Numbered from the stretch's first letter, positions 16,548 to 24,649 are shown. The stretch is 64,000 nucleotides of DNA from Candidatus Companilactobacillus pullicola (GCA_019116025.1 DXCM01000090.1:1-64000); one strand, 5' to 3'. Translations and numbers: made by a program. The notes: generated by a model from the sequence alone, not told the origin.

Positions 16548-16672
16548 GTCGGTAGTAAAAAGTCTATGGCCATCAGTGGTGTAATTCTATTTAGCTTGCG
16601 TAGCAAGGTTACCAGAAGACTGAGCTTAGAGATCCACCACGTTCCAGTAATTCCACAGATTTCATTTATTAG
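16548..16672 (+). repeat. Cruciform repeat element, decayed copy (E3)
   Basis: Shares with the element at 58826-59000 the opening GTCGGTAGTA, the block TAGCTTGCGTAGCAAGGTTA, 'AGAAGAC', 'GATCCA', CACGTTCCAG and CCACAGATTT in the same order. It lacks the third hairpin arm and its outer stem is partly broken (one mismatch and one wobble in AGTCTATGG/CCACAGATT). It lies between an MFS and an AraC remnant, as if inserted among decaying genes. Confidence 0.65.
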
Positions 16673-16762
16673 GCTATAGCTAGTACCGAATCATTTTCAC
16701 AAGCTTTTAAGTCTGGTTATAATCACGGTCCCTTGGTTTATCGAAAGAAACTATCGAATTAG
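16673..16762 (+). pseudogene. AraC-family regulator remnant
   Basis: A 29-codon open stretch, IASTESFSQAFKSGYNH then GPLVYRKKLSN and TAG, matches the second helix-turn-helix of AraC regulators ('eSFsraFk...G.sP..YRk'). No upstream part survives in frame. It directly follows the repeat element. Confidence 0.45.
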
Positions 16763-16842
16763 AAATTCTACATAAAAGATAAGCCTTACAGTACCAGTAT
16801 TTAAAAATGATTTAACTTATTTTTTGAACACTTTTATTAATT

Positions 16843-16901
16843 TTGACAAAGCTTGACAAGCTAGTTACAATAAGTTTTAGAAAAACTTATTGTAACTAGC
16901 T
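16843..16901 (+). promoter_or_regulatory. Consensus promoter overlapped by a perfect palindrome
   Basis: TTGACA (16843-16848), 17 bases, TACAAT (16866-16871). A perfect inverted repeat with 19-bp arms (16859-16877 and 16883-16901, 5-base loop) covers the -10 and start region. This is where an autoregulating antitoxin or the complex would bind; alternatively the transcript's first bases could fold into a hairpin. It drives the 56-aa ORF and GNAT gene. Confidence 0.7.
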
Positions 16902-16948
16902 ATAAATGGGTTATTGCAATCTATTTTAAATAAGGATGGTAAATAATT

Positions 16949-17119
16949 ATGATTGAATACAATAATTCAAAAAAGAAACTTCTTTCTAATTGGGGAAAAA
17001 TAGTATTTAAACCAATAACTGATGAAAGAAAAAAAGAATTAGAAGATATTTCAAAAAGATTAAATAAATCCAATAATAATATTGTTATTACCAGAAAAGG
17101 AATTTCATTTAACAATTAA
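16949..17119 (+). CDS. Small protein, candidate antitoxin of the GNAT pair (56 aa)
   Basis: Lys/Asn-rich 56-residue protein: a polar N-terminus (KLLSNWGKIVFKPI), a helix with DERKKELEDISKRLN, then IVITRKGISF. It has no recognisable ribbon-helix-helix, unlike the ~90-residue DUF1778 antitoxins that usually accompany TacT-type toxins. It starts after a consensus promoter and palindrome, and its stop is two bases from the GNAT start, so the two are co-expressed. The antitoxin role is inferred from position and size only. Base composition is more AT-rich than the housekeeping genes, which suggests acquisition. Confidence 0.6.
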   Translation: MIEYNNSKKKLLSNWGKIVFKPITDERKKELEDISKRLNKSNNNIVITRKGISFNN

Positions 17120-17121
17120 TT

Positions 17122-17721
17122 ATGGATGATAATCTTATATTGAGACCGATTACGATATTAAAAGAAAAAGATGATATTAAGTTATCATCTTTTGATTGTG
17201 TACCAAAAAATGTTGAAAAATATAAAAACAGTGTTTCTGATTATGAGTTAATAAATGATTTTTTAAAAACCAAAGCATTATCCTATTCTGAAAAAAATAT
17301 TATGCAAACCTTTCTCTTAATCTCCGAAAAGGAAAAAAGGGTAATAGGTTTTTTTTCTCTGAATGCCGGAAGTCAAAGAATATTTAAAAAATTCAGACTT
17401 AAAAAGAAAAAACAAAAATTTGATGTGCCCACTCTTAATAGAAATACTGAACTACCAACCGTAGACATGGTTTGGATGGGAATTGATAAGGAATACCAAC
17501 ATAACGGATATGGTCAAAAGTTAATGGAGCAAATTTTCCTCATTGTTGAAAATATATCAAATGTTATTGGCGTAAGTCTATTTGCCGTCTGTGCAATAAA
17601 AGATTCACAGTCATATTTCACAAAATTTGGATTTATAGATGTTAGTGAGGGAATTGGGAACACCAAAGGAGATCAATTCATGGCGATAACAATAGAGGAA
17701 CTTCGTATTATTTTAAAATAA
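17122..17721 (+). CDS. GNAT-family acetyltransferase, TacT-like
   Basis: A 199-residue GNAT protein. SSFDCVPKNVE near residue 28, with 'LINDFLKTKAL' following, matches the start of TacT/AtaT-type toxins ('FdCg...ln.fL...A'). The acetyl-CoA loop region reads YQHNGYGQKLM (about 130-140), and a C-terminal 'SYFTKFGF' gives the usual aromatic-F-x-x-x-GF ending. TacT toxins acetylate the amino acid on charged tRNAs and stop translation. There is no ribosome binding site of its own; start is two bases after the small ORF's stop, indicating translational coupling. It could instead be an ordinary GNAT enzyme; toxicity is untested. Confidence 0.8.
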   Translation: MDDNLILRPITILKEKDDIKLSSFDCVPKNVEKYKNSVSDYELINDFLKTKALSYSEKNIMQTFLLISEKEKRVIGFFSLNAGSQRIFKKFRLKKKKQKFDVPTLNRNTELPTVDMVWMGIDKEYQHNGYGQKLMEQIFLIVENISNVIGVSLFAVCAIKDSQSYFTKFGFIDVSEGIGNTKGDQFMAITIEELRIILK

Positions 17722-18005
17722 TATAATACGAGAATAAAAAATTGAAAACAGAATTATTCTTATTGTGTCTACAATTAAATCTTAAGCTTAAACAATAACC
17801 ATATTAAAACACAATTCTATTTATATATTTAGAATATGTGAACAAGAACATACTTGAAAAATATCTGGGTAAGATGTCATAAAATGATTTTGGGTGGTGT
17901 TTCTTATTTCTTAACACTAAATCAAAAACATTGGTAACTTATATAAAACACTTCTCATTATGTAATCACAAAAGAAAATTCTAGGAAAAAGCATCATTAA
18001 AATCT

Positions 18006-18049
18006 AAAAAAGCAGTTCTGTAATAATTCGTATTCAGAACTGCTTTTTT
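18006..18049 (+). terminator. Bidirectional terminator
   Basis: AGCAGTTCTG pairs with CAGAACTGCT around a 14-base loop, with A-run before and six T after. It is 285 bases past the GNAT stop, so that transcript would have a long 3' end unless it stops earlier. Confidence 0.75.
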
Positions 18050-18263
18050 GGATTAATTTGAATAATATAAATTTGCTGGATTTAAAAATATAGAAGAGTG
18101 GAAAAGAGCAGAAATTCAAAGTATTTGTTAATTTAAATACCTAAGGTTACATAATATGTATTATAAGAAGTTATATATTTAAGTAAAATATTGATTCTAA
18201 ATATCACCAATTTAATAGATAATTTGAATCGCTATATCTGAATTCATCCTTTATAATGTATCT

Positions 18264-18362
18264 GTAATCGAAAAGAGATCAAAGATGTCGGATATCTTTG
18301 ATCTCAATCATGAGTCTGAATAGATTTTACTTGGTTAGCTAATCCTAGTGATTAGCTTTTTT
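18264..18362 (+). ncRNA. Candidate small RNA
   Basis: TATAAT at 18252-18257 (no good -35 at 17 bases), then a perfect 12-bp hairpin (18275-18286 with 18294-18305) and a terminator-like stem GCTAATC/GATTAGC (18338-18356) followed by six T. Together they look like a ~100-base transcript. The only frame inside is 12 codons. Weakly supported. Confidence 0.3.
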
Positions 18363-18436
18363 ATTATCCAATATGCTTATTGCAAAGAAAATGCTAGCAA
18401 TAGCTATTTGAACAACAGATTCCGCAAACAACTAGT
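18345..18436 (-). pseudogene. Membrane-protein C-terminal remnant
   Basis: On the minus strand a 28-codon open stretch reads SVVQIAIASIFFAISIL then DNKKANH and TAG, a single hydrophobic helix with polar tail as at the end of an MFS or EmrE-like transporter. No start codon. Low confidence. Confidence 0.25.
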
Positions 18437-18471
18437 ATAAATATAGCGGTGATTTTAAGATACAAAATTTG

Positions 18472-19323
18472 CTACTTATTTTCCAAATGTTGCAAATATG
18501 CTAAAACATCGGGTTTATAGTCATATTTAGCAATTATCTCATTCAAAGCATCATTATTATGGGTAAAAGCTTTGCCTTCAGTAAAAATACGCTCATATAG
18601 CTCATAAAATGGCAATTCACTGGCTTTAGCTAGGACTAATTCGTCATCAATTGAATAAGCAACTTTTCTAAAGTCAATTCCACGATAGCTTGTCTTATCA
18701 AAAGTTAAAATAGCGTACTGAGCGCGTCTGTCAGCACTGAATTTGCTCCAAGCCGTGTATGGTTGACCGATGGAACCGGGATTGATGATCAATTGATCTT
18801 TGCTACTAGTTCTTAATAATTGATGGTGTACGTGACCATAAACTGCAATATCAAATGGATCAGTAAAGAGCAAATTGTCAAAGTCAGCTTGTTTGGAGTA
18901 AGGTAACAGTTCGTGACCAAAATTCTTTTTAGGGTAATTGTGGGCTAAGACAATTTTGAAATTGCCAATAGTAGTTTGACTTGAGATAGGCCATTGGCGC
19001 ATCTCCTCTATATACTTAGGGTCTAGGTGATTGTAGATGTACTTATACAACTCAACAATATAGGTAGTCTGAGGCTCATCAATATAAGCTTTGCTGATAG
19101 GTAAAATATCTTCAAAAAGAAAGTCGTCCCAGTTTCCCCTTAATTTGATAGGGGCATTTAAAGAATCTAATAGTTCAAGAATAGAATTAGTACCTGGGCC
19201 GGGCATTAGAAGGTCACCTAAAAACCAATATTCATCTACGCCCTCTTTTTCTGCATCTTCAACTACCCTCTTAAATGCAGTGTAATTTCCATGTATGTCA
19301 GAGATTATTGCAATTTTTTTCGT
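18472..19323 (-). CDS. Metallophosphoesterase, apparent ACG start
   Basis: A calcineurin-like phosphoesterase of 283 residues if read from 19323. The reading frame contains the metal motifs in order: IISDIHGNY (D-x-H, residues 7-15), FLGDLLMPG (GD, near 35), RGNWDD (GNxD/E-like, near 63), AHNYPK and YGHVHHQ (GHxH). The first ATG in frame (19206) would drop DIHG and GD and leave a dead enzyme. Upstream, AGAGGG lies eight bases before ACG at 19321-19323, exactly where MKKIAIISD-type relatives start, and no ATG, GTG or TTG lies between. So the start is either a rare ACG codon or a mutated ATG. The substrate is unknown. Confidence 0.75.
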   Translation of the reverse strand, partial: TKKIAIISDIHGNYTAFKRVVEDAEKEGVDEYWFLGDLLMPGPGTNSILELLDSLNAPIKLRGNWDDFLFEDILPISKAYIDEPQTTYIVELYKYIYNHLDPKYIEEMRQWPISSQTTIGNFKIVLAHNYPKKNFGHELLPYSKQADFDNLLFTDPFDIAVYGHVHHQLLRTSSKDQLIINPGSIGQPYTAWSKFSADRRAQYAILTFDKTSYRGIDFRKVAYSIDDELVLAKASELPFYELYERIFTEGKAFTHNNDALNEIIAKYDYKPDVLAYLQHLENK

Positions 19324-19649
19324 TTTTGTTACCCTCTTTTTGTTTTTTTATTATTAATGTTTTCGTAAAACTTTTAAATTTAATTATAAAGGCAAAAAAT
19401 CTTGATGTTTGAGAGACGCTCTCAGACATCAAGTTCATCTTTTTTAGCCAACAACTCATCATAAAAAATCAGTTTTAAGCTCATATATAGCTTGTATTTT
19501 GACTCTTATTCCCTATTATTGGCTATTTATATGTTTTGCCATGCTTACCTATTTTTGATAAACCCTATTATAGCAGTGTTTTTGTGGTTTGTTCTGTTTT
19601 TGGCTGTTTTCGTAAAACTTTCAGCTTAACTATACCACTATTAGTCTAT
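19324..19649. other. Intergenic between recQ and the phosphoesterase gene
   Basis: Contains a TATAAT-like -10 for the phosphoesterase on the minus strand, a terminator hairpin for recQ (19395-19433), and the 16-mer GTTTTCGTAAAACTTT twice, at 19359-19374 and 19606-19621. The core GTTTT-CGT-AAAAC is palindromic. No gene seen. Confidence 0.55.
19395..19433 (-). terminator. Terminator downstream of recQ
   Basis: A 15-bp stem with one mismatched or wobble pair (19401-19415 with 19419-19433). On the minus strand it is followed directly by ATTTTTT. It lies about 215 bases past the recQ stop. Confidence 0.65.
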
Positions 19650-21446
19650 TTAAGCCTCTACCTCACTACGATATGTACTTATCTCTGCAATAAACTGCTC
19701 ACCATACTGTTCCAATTTAACTTTTCCTACCCCACTGACAGCCAAGAACTCATCACTATTGGAAGGCATGCTCTCGCACATATTCTTTAAAGTCTTATCT
19801 GAGAAAATCATAAATGGTGCTATTCCCTGTTCACGAGCTAGATTCAAGCGTAATTTACGTAACTTCTCAAATAGATCTACATCAAAACTACCATCAGCCA
19901 CTAACGACTTAGATTCTGTAGCCACCGTCTCCTCTTTTCTCCTGGAGACTGATACTTTCCCTTTTAGGACATCTAAGCCTTTGTCTGATAGCAACAGAAT
20001 TGGATATCTTCCACCACTACTCTTTAAAAAGCCATTAGCCGTTAGAAAATCTAACAACCGACTCGTTTGCTTTAAAGTATTGTCCTTAAAAATGCCAAAG
20101 GTAGAAAGTTTTTCAAAGTGGTGCCAGTCATTAGCAACGTCGTCCTTACCGACCAACACACGTGTGATCATCTTTTTACCGTATTTCTGATCCATTCTTA
20201 CTACGCAGCTTAGAGCTTTTTGAGCATCAGAAGTAATATCGATCACCTCGCGATTATCCAAACAGTTAGAACATTTACCGCAGGGACTGGTATTTTTCTC
20301 GCCAAAATAATCCAAAATGAATTTCATCAGACAAGATTCTGTTCCCGCATACTGACTCATCTTAAATAATTTATTTTTCAAACTCAGCTTGTAGTCGTCA
20401 TCACCTAAAGATTTATCGATAAAAAAGCGATGGAGATTCAAATCAGCCGGAGCAAATAATAAAACTGCTTCAGCTGGTAAGCCATCTCGTCCTGCACGAC
20501 CGACCTCTTGATAATAACTTTCAATGGTCCCAGGAATCGTATAGTGCAGGACATAACGTACATTAGTCTTATTGATCCCCATACCAAAGGCATTCGTCGC
20601 CACAATAACATTAGTTCGATCATACAAAAAGTCCTCTTGTTGTTGATGACGCTCTTTATCGCTTAGACCAGCATGATAGCGGCCAACTTTAATATCTTTC
20701 TTTTGAAAATATTCATATAAATTATCGACATCTTCCCGACGGCCAGCATAAATAATCCCTGATTCATTCTTATGACTCAGGACATAATTGGATACGAACT
20801 TCAGTTTATCAACACCACGTTCAATTTTTAGAGTTAGGTTAGTCCGTTCAAAGCCGGTTTTAACGATGTTTTGCTCAGGTATATCTAAGATACCCGCCAA
20901 GTCATCTTGAACTTGCTGCGTTGCTGTGGCAGTTAAAGCTAACCAAGCTGGATTACCAGGTAATTTTTTTAAAGACGGTATCATTTCTAAATAACTACTT
21001 CGAAAATCATGACCCCAAGATGACAAAACATGAGCCTCGTCAATTGCTATCAACGAAATATCTAGCTTTGACAACCAACTGTAAAATTCATCATTAACAA
21101 TCTTCTCAGGCGCCACAAATAACAATTTGACTGCCCCAGTTTCGATATAGCGCATACGTTCTTCTCGATCATGCCACTCAACTGTGCTGTTCAAAAAAGT
21201 GGCTGGAATTCCAACCTCATTCAAACTATCGACTTGATCCTTCATCAAAGAGATCAAGGGTGAAACGACCAAGGTCACACCGGGTAAAACCGTGGCTGGT
21301 AGCTGATAACAAATCGATTTCCCACCACCGGTAGGCATTATCCCCATGGCCTTCTGACCAGATAAAACTTTTTCAATTAATTCTTTTTGGCCGATTCTAA
21401 ATGTATCATATCCAAATTCTTCTTTTAAAATGGCTTCTAAATTCAA
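19650..21446 (-). CDS. recQ: ATP-dependent DNA helicase RecQ
   Basis: A 598-residue RecQ helicase that unwinds 3'-5' in recombination repair. Walker A MPTGGGKS ends at residue 44, DEAH box at 136-139 (IAIDEAHVLSSWGHDF, including the aromatic-rich loop), helicase motif VI in QEVGRAGRDG, four zinc cysteines in ESCLMKF...CGKCSNC, and a C-terminal HRDC domain (about 525-590). Length is typical. The start is TTG at 21446 with GAGGAG nine bases upstream. It stands between the TetR/ABC operon and the phosphoesterase gene, transcribed alone. Confidence 0.95.
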   Translation of the reverse strand: MNLEAILKEEFGYDTFRIGQKELIEKVLSGQKAMGIMPTGGGKSICYQLPATVLPGVTLVVSPLISLMKDQVDSLNEVGIPATFLNSTVEWHDREERMRYIETGAVKLLFVAPEKIVNDEFYSWLSKLDISLIAIDEAHVLSSWGHDFRSSYLEMIPSLKKLPGNPAWLALTATATQQVQDDLAGILDIPEQNIVKTGFERTNLTLKIERGVDKLKFVSNYVLSHKNESGIIYAGRREDVDNLYEYFQKKDIKVGRYHAGLSDKERHQQQEDFLYDRTNVIVATNAFGMGINKTNVRYVLHYTIPGTIESYYQEVGRAGRDGLPAEAVLLFAPADLNLHRFFIDKSLGDDDYKLSLKNKLFKMSQYAGTESCLMKFILDYFGEKNTSPCGKCSNCLDNREVIDITSDAQKALSCVVRMDQKYGKKMITRVLVGKDDVANDWHHFEKLSTFGIFKDNTLKQTSRLLDFLTANGFLKSSGGRYPILLLSDKGLDVLKGKVSVSRRKEETVATESKSLVADGSFDVDLFEKLRKLRLNLAREQGIAPFMIFSDKTLKNMCESMPSNSDEFLAVSGVGKVKLEQYGEQFIAEISTYRSEVEA

Positions 21447-21511
21447 GGTAAACTACTCCTCAGACTGATAAAAATCAATTAAAACAAGCATATCATACTT
21501 GGCAAATGAAA

Positions 21512-22156
21512 CTATTTTTTAACTGCTAAAATTATTGAACGTTCAATCTTCAGTAAATCAGATTCAATCTGTTGTTGATCATCTATTTGCAAAATACGTT
21601 GACTCTGCAAGAAATATAATAAGATTTGGCCAATAACAGTTCTTAGAAACTGCAATAGATCTAGATCATCCCTCAGTTCTCTTGTTTTGACCAGCGGTTG
21701 CCAAACGTTATCAATGAAGATATCTTTCATTGATTGAATTTCCTCAAACAACATATTCTTAATTTCATCATTGATCAGCAATTGCGAAATCAGAATAATC
21801 GCTACATCTTTATTTTGCACCAAAAACTGATAACGATCAAAAACAATAAAGTGAACTAAACTGGCTAAATCATCCCCACTCCCCTGCAACTGCTGTGCAA
21901 ATGACTTTCCATAGGCCGGTAAAATATGCTCAATCATTGGCTTAATGATGAACAGTAATAGATCTTCCTTTGATTTGAAATACTTAAAGATCGTGGCCTG
22001 ACTCATTTGCGATAACTCCGCAATTTGTGCGGTTGAGGTCCCATCATACCCTTGTTGAGAAAAAAGAGTCATAGCAGCCCGTAAGACCCGTTTCTTACCA
22101 TTTGGCATCTTCTCAACTGCTAACCAATCATCTAACTTCTGAAATGCTTTCTCCAT
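21512..22156 (-). CDS. TetR/AcrR-family repressor of the ABC exporter
   Basis: A 214-residue TetR regulator. The helix-turn-helix TSTAQIAELSQMSQATIFKYF lies near residues 40-60 and the rest is a helical ligand domain. It is the third gene of an operon with an ABC exporter: it starts four bases after the permease stop. A TetR-type palindrome sits before the first gene of that operon, so it most likely represses its own operon until an exported compound binds. Confidence 0.9.
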   Translation of the reverse strand: MEKAFQKLDDWLAVEKMPNGKKRVLRAAMTLFSQQGYDGTSTAQIAELSQMSQATIFKYFKSKEDLLLFIIKPMIEHILPAYGKSFAQQLQGSGDDLASLVHFIVFDRYQFLVQNKDVAIILISQLLINDEIKNMLFEEIQSMKDIFIDNVWQPLVKTRELRDDLDLLQFLRTVIGQILLYFLQSQRILQIDDQQQIESDLLKIERSIILAVKK

Positions 22157-22160
22157 CTAA

Positions 22161-23252
22161 TCAAACCTTTCTATATTTCTTTAACCCTAAGATATTTAAC
22201 ACTGTCAAAACAACTAAGAAACCTAATAAAACTATTATCGGCGTTAAGATCTGTGCAAAACCGTCACCTGACATGACGATTCCAGTCAATGCATCACCGG
22301 CATACTTCAACGGTAATATATAAGAGATCACTCTTACACCTTGAGCCATCGTATCCAACGGAATGATTCCTGAGAAAAAGATTTGTGGAATAACGACTAA
22401 AGGAATAAATTGCATCATCTGGAATTCCGATTTAGCAAAGGTCGACATCAGGATGCCAAAGGCCAACGCTACCAGTGCTAAAACGAAGTTAATTAAAATT
22501 ACGTAAAAAATGTTGCCAACGACTTCAACATTTAAGGCCCAGACCGTAAATAAGACGATCACTAAAGTTTGTAAGATAGCAATCACTCCGTAGCTAAGCA
22601 TATAACCAAAGACTATCTCCGACCTTTTAACTGGCGTTGCTAACAGACGACTCAACGTTCCTGAGGTTCTTTCGTTCAATAAAGCCATCCCTGAAATCAA
22701 GAAAACAAAAAAGAAGACGAAGAATCCCATTAAGATAGGAACTATTTTATCAAAGAAGTTCGTTTTTGAATTTCCGTAGACATAATTATTATAAATTTTT
22801 GCCTTAGTTACGGCTCTTTTGGGCATCCCTAAAGCTGACTGTAACTTTTGTAATTGTTGTTTCATCTGTTGATTTGAATTAACTAATAAAGCGTTGTTTA
22901 AAGCTAATTTAGTAGCTGTAGTTTTACTAGCGTCGACGTTACTATAAGTCACGTAAAAATTATTATCACGATAGTTAACCACTGCATCGACCTTCTTATT
23001 AGTTAATGCACGTTTAGCATCCTTGTTTTCCTGATACTTAATTACTGACACGTGACTAGCCTTATCCAATCTATCAGTCAGACTAGTGTTCACATTAACA
23101 GTAGCAATATTGACATCCGTTTGCGAATTAACTGAGAAAACTAGTTTCATTAAAAATAAAATCAGAATCGGTGCTAAAAACATCAACGCCAAAGTCCTCT
23201 TATCACGTAAAAGTTCCTTAATAACTCTTTGAGCAATCATTAATGTTCTCAT
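22161..23252 (-). CDS. ABC-2 type exporter permease
   Basis: A 363-residue ABC-2 permease. One helix at the N-terminus (residues 17-37) is followed by a long extracellular domain (about 40-170) and five more helices in the C-terminal half, with the family signature region NERTSGTLSRLLATPVKRSE near residue 195. This is the YhgE/Pip-like or linearmycin/drug-efflux type layout. It overlaps the ATPase gene by four bases. Likely exports a drug or lipid-like compound; substrate not assignable. Confidence 0.9.
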   Translation of the reverse strand: MRTLMIAQRVIKELLRDKRTLALMFLAPILILFLMKLVFSVNSQTDVNIATVNVNTSLTDRLDKASHVSVIKYQENKDAKRALTNKKVDAVVNYRDNNFYVTYSNVDASKTTATKLALNNALLVNSNQQMKQQLQKLQSALGMPKRAVTKAKIYNNYVYGNSKTNFFDKIVPILMGFFVFFFVFLISGMALLNERTSGTLSRLLATPVKRSEIVFGYMLSYGVIAILQTLVIVLFTVWALNVEVVGNIFYVILINFVLALVALAFGILMSTFAKSEFQMMQFIPLVVIPQIFFSGIIPLDTMAQGVRVISYILPLKYAGDALTGIVMSGDGFAQILTPIIVLLGFLVVLTVLNILGLKKYRKV

Positions 23253-23971
23253 TGTTGTGCCTCCGCTTTCAAAAAGACCTCTTCAACCGAATCTACTTGG
23301 TAAGCTTGTTTAAGGTTATTAGGCGTATCGTCAGCGATGATCTCTCCACCTAATAAGAGTGCCACCTCATCAGTCAATTCTGCTTCAGACATCACATGTG
23401 TTGTTACCAAAATCGTCTTACCTTCATCCCTCAGTTTTTGTAGTTCTGACCAAATCTGCTTACGTAACGCTGGATCAACGCCGACCGTCGGTTCATCTAG
23501 AATCAACACACGATTAAAGCCCAATAATGCAATTGCTAAAGATAAACGTCTCTTCATACCGCCTGAATAACCACTGGCACGCTTGTCTAAATCATTCTCT
23601 AAATCAACTACTTGAGCCACGTGTTTAACTTGTATTAGTGCTTCTTCTTTACTTAAGCCCTTCATATCCGCATAAAACTTCAAATTCTCGCGTCCAGTTA
23701 ACTGTTCATACAAAGCATCTGTCTGTGCCATATAACCGATTTGTCCCAATAACTTACGATTAGGCATCTTTTTATCAAAAATTAACGTCATTCCCGAATC
23801 TGGTACTTCCATCCCTAGAATAATCTTAATAATTGTTGATTTACCAGCTCCAGAAGGCCCTATCAAACCAATGATCTTGCCCTCTGGTATCTGTAAATTG
23901 ACATCTTTTAGAACCTTTTGTTTATCAAAACTCTTTGATACATCATTTATTGAAATAACCGTCTTTATCAT
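23249..23971 (-). CDS. ABC exporter ATP-binding protein
   Basis: A 240-residue ABC ATPase with Walker A GPSGAGKST (about 38-46), Q-loop YMAQTD, signature YSGGMKRRLSLA, Walker B VLILDEPTVGVDP and H-loop TTHVMSEAE. AGGGGTG precedes the ATG. First gene of the operon with the permease and TetR gene, and preceded by the TetR operator-like palindrome at 23999-24018. Confidence 0.93.
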   Translation of the reverse strand: MIKTVISINDVSKSFDKQKVLKDVNLQIPEGKIIGLIGPSGAGKSTIIKIILGMEVPDSGMTLIFDKKMPNRKLLGQIGYMAQTDALYEQLTGRENLKFYADMKGLSKEEALIQVKHVAQVVDLENDLDKRASGYSGGMKRRLSLAIALLGFNRVLILDEPTVGVDPALRKQIWSELQKLRDEGKTILVTTHVMSEAELTDEVALLLGGEIIADDTPNNLKQAYQVDSVEEVFLKAEAQQ

Positions 23972-23998
23972 CTGTACTCACCCCTGGAGAAAAGTATA

Positions 23999-24018
23999 GT
24001 GAGTAAGTATTCACTCAC
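23999..24018 (-). promoter_or_regulatory. TetR-type operator
   Basis: GTGAGT-AAGTATTC-ACTCAC, an inverted repeat of the TGAGTGAATA..TTACTCA kind bound by many TetR proteins, 28 bases before the ABC ATPase start. The regulator is encoded by the third gene of the operon. Confidence 0.7.
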
Positions 24019-24067
24019 CTAATTTCAAGGGTAAGTGTACCCCATGATTACTCGAAAGTAAACATTA

Positions 24068-24565
24068 TTAATCAATAGCACCCTCTAAAGTTAGGAGATC
24101 CCTCTTCATAGTTAAACCGCCACGGTAGTTACCCAATTTATGCGATTTCGTAATAACACGATGACAAGGAACCACGATCAAAACTGGATTCTTGGCTACT
24201 GCAGAACCCACGGCACGAACCGACTTAGGCTTACCAATAGCCTGTGCTATTTCGGTATAACTCCTTGTTTCGCCGTATGGAATCTTTCTTAGTTCATTCC
24301 AAACAGATTCCTGAAATTTTGTTCCAGGAATGTCTAATTCCATAGTAAAATCTTGCCTTTTTGCTTCAAGATATTCCTTAAGCTGGTTCGCATATTTATT
24401 GGTCATCTGTTCGTCATCCACTAACTGTACTCCGTAATAAAATTGTTCCATTTCTTGAATACCTTGATCACGGGAACCTATGAACGATAATCCTTTTTCA
24501 GTGGTTCCTATTAAATATGTATGCTCACTTAATTGATATTTATGATAATAAATCTTACTAATCAT
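24068..24565 (-). CDS. ogt: Methylated-DNA--protein-cysteine methyltransferase
   Basis: A 165-residue suicide DNA-repair protein that takes the methyl group from O6-methylguanine. The acceptor Cys134 lies in VVPCHRVI, preceded by the DNA-binding helix (YTEIAQAIGKPKSVRAVG) with the 'arginine finger' at RAVG. AGAGG eight bases before the ATG at 24565 sets the start; an upstream TTG at 24583 would overlap that site. Single gene between the ABC operon and the EIIA gene. Confidence 0.93.
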   Translation of the reverse strand: MISKIYYHKYQLSEHTYLIGTTEKGLSFIGSRDQGIQEMEQFYYGVQLVDDEQMTNKYANQLKEYLEAKRQDFTMELDIPGTKFQESVWNELRKIPYGETRSYTEIAQAIGKPKSVRAVGSAVAKNPVLIVVPCHRVITKSHKLGNYRGGLTMKRDLLTLEGAID

Positions 24566-24649
24566 TATTTTTACCTCTTTCAAATTATTAAAATTTAATT
24601 TTAATTTATTGTTTTTATATTAAGGATTGTGGTATATACCCTTTTCTTA

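Larger units (their letters stand above)
16031..16948. other. Decayed region with no intact gene
   Basis: About 920 bases containing MFS and AraC gene remnants, a repeat element and the promoter of the toxin-antitoxin-like pair, each listed separately. The remainder shows nothing clear. Confidence 0.5.
17722..18471. other. AT-rich intergenic stretch with terminator and small transcript candidate
   Basis: About 750 bases without an intact gene. It contains a strong hairpin terminator (18006-18049), a possible short transcript (18264-18362) and a minus-strand membrane-protein remnant (18345-18436). Confidence 0.5.

Noticed and set aside
18281..18323. 12-codon frame in the small RNA candidate
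   Set aside because: Too short and without a convincing ribosome binding site; part of it lies in the hairpin.
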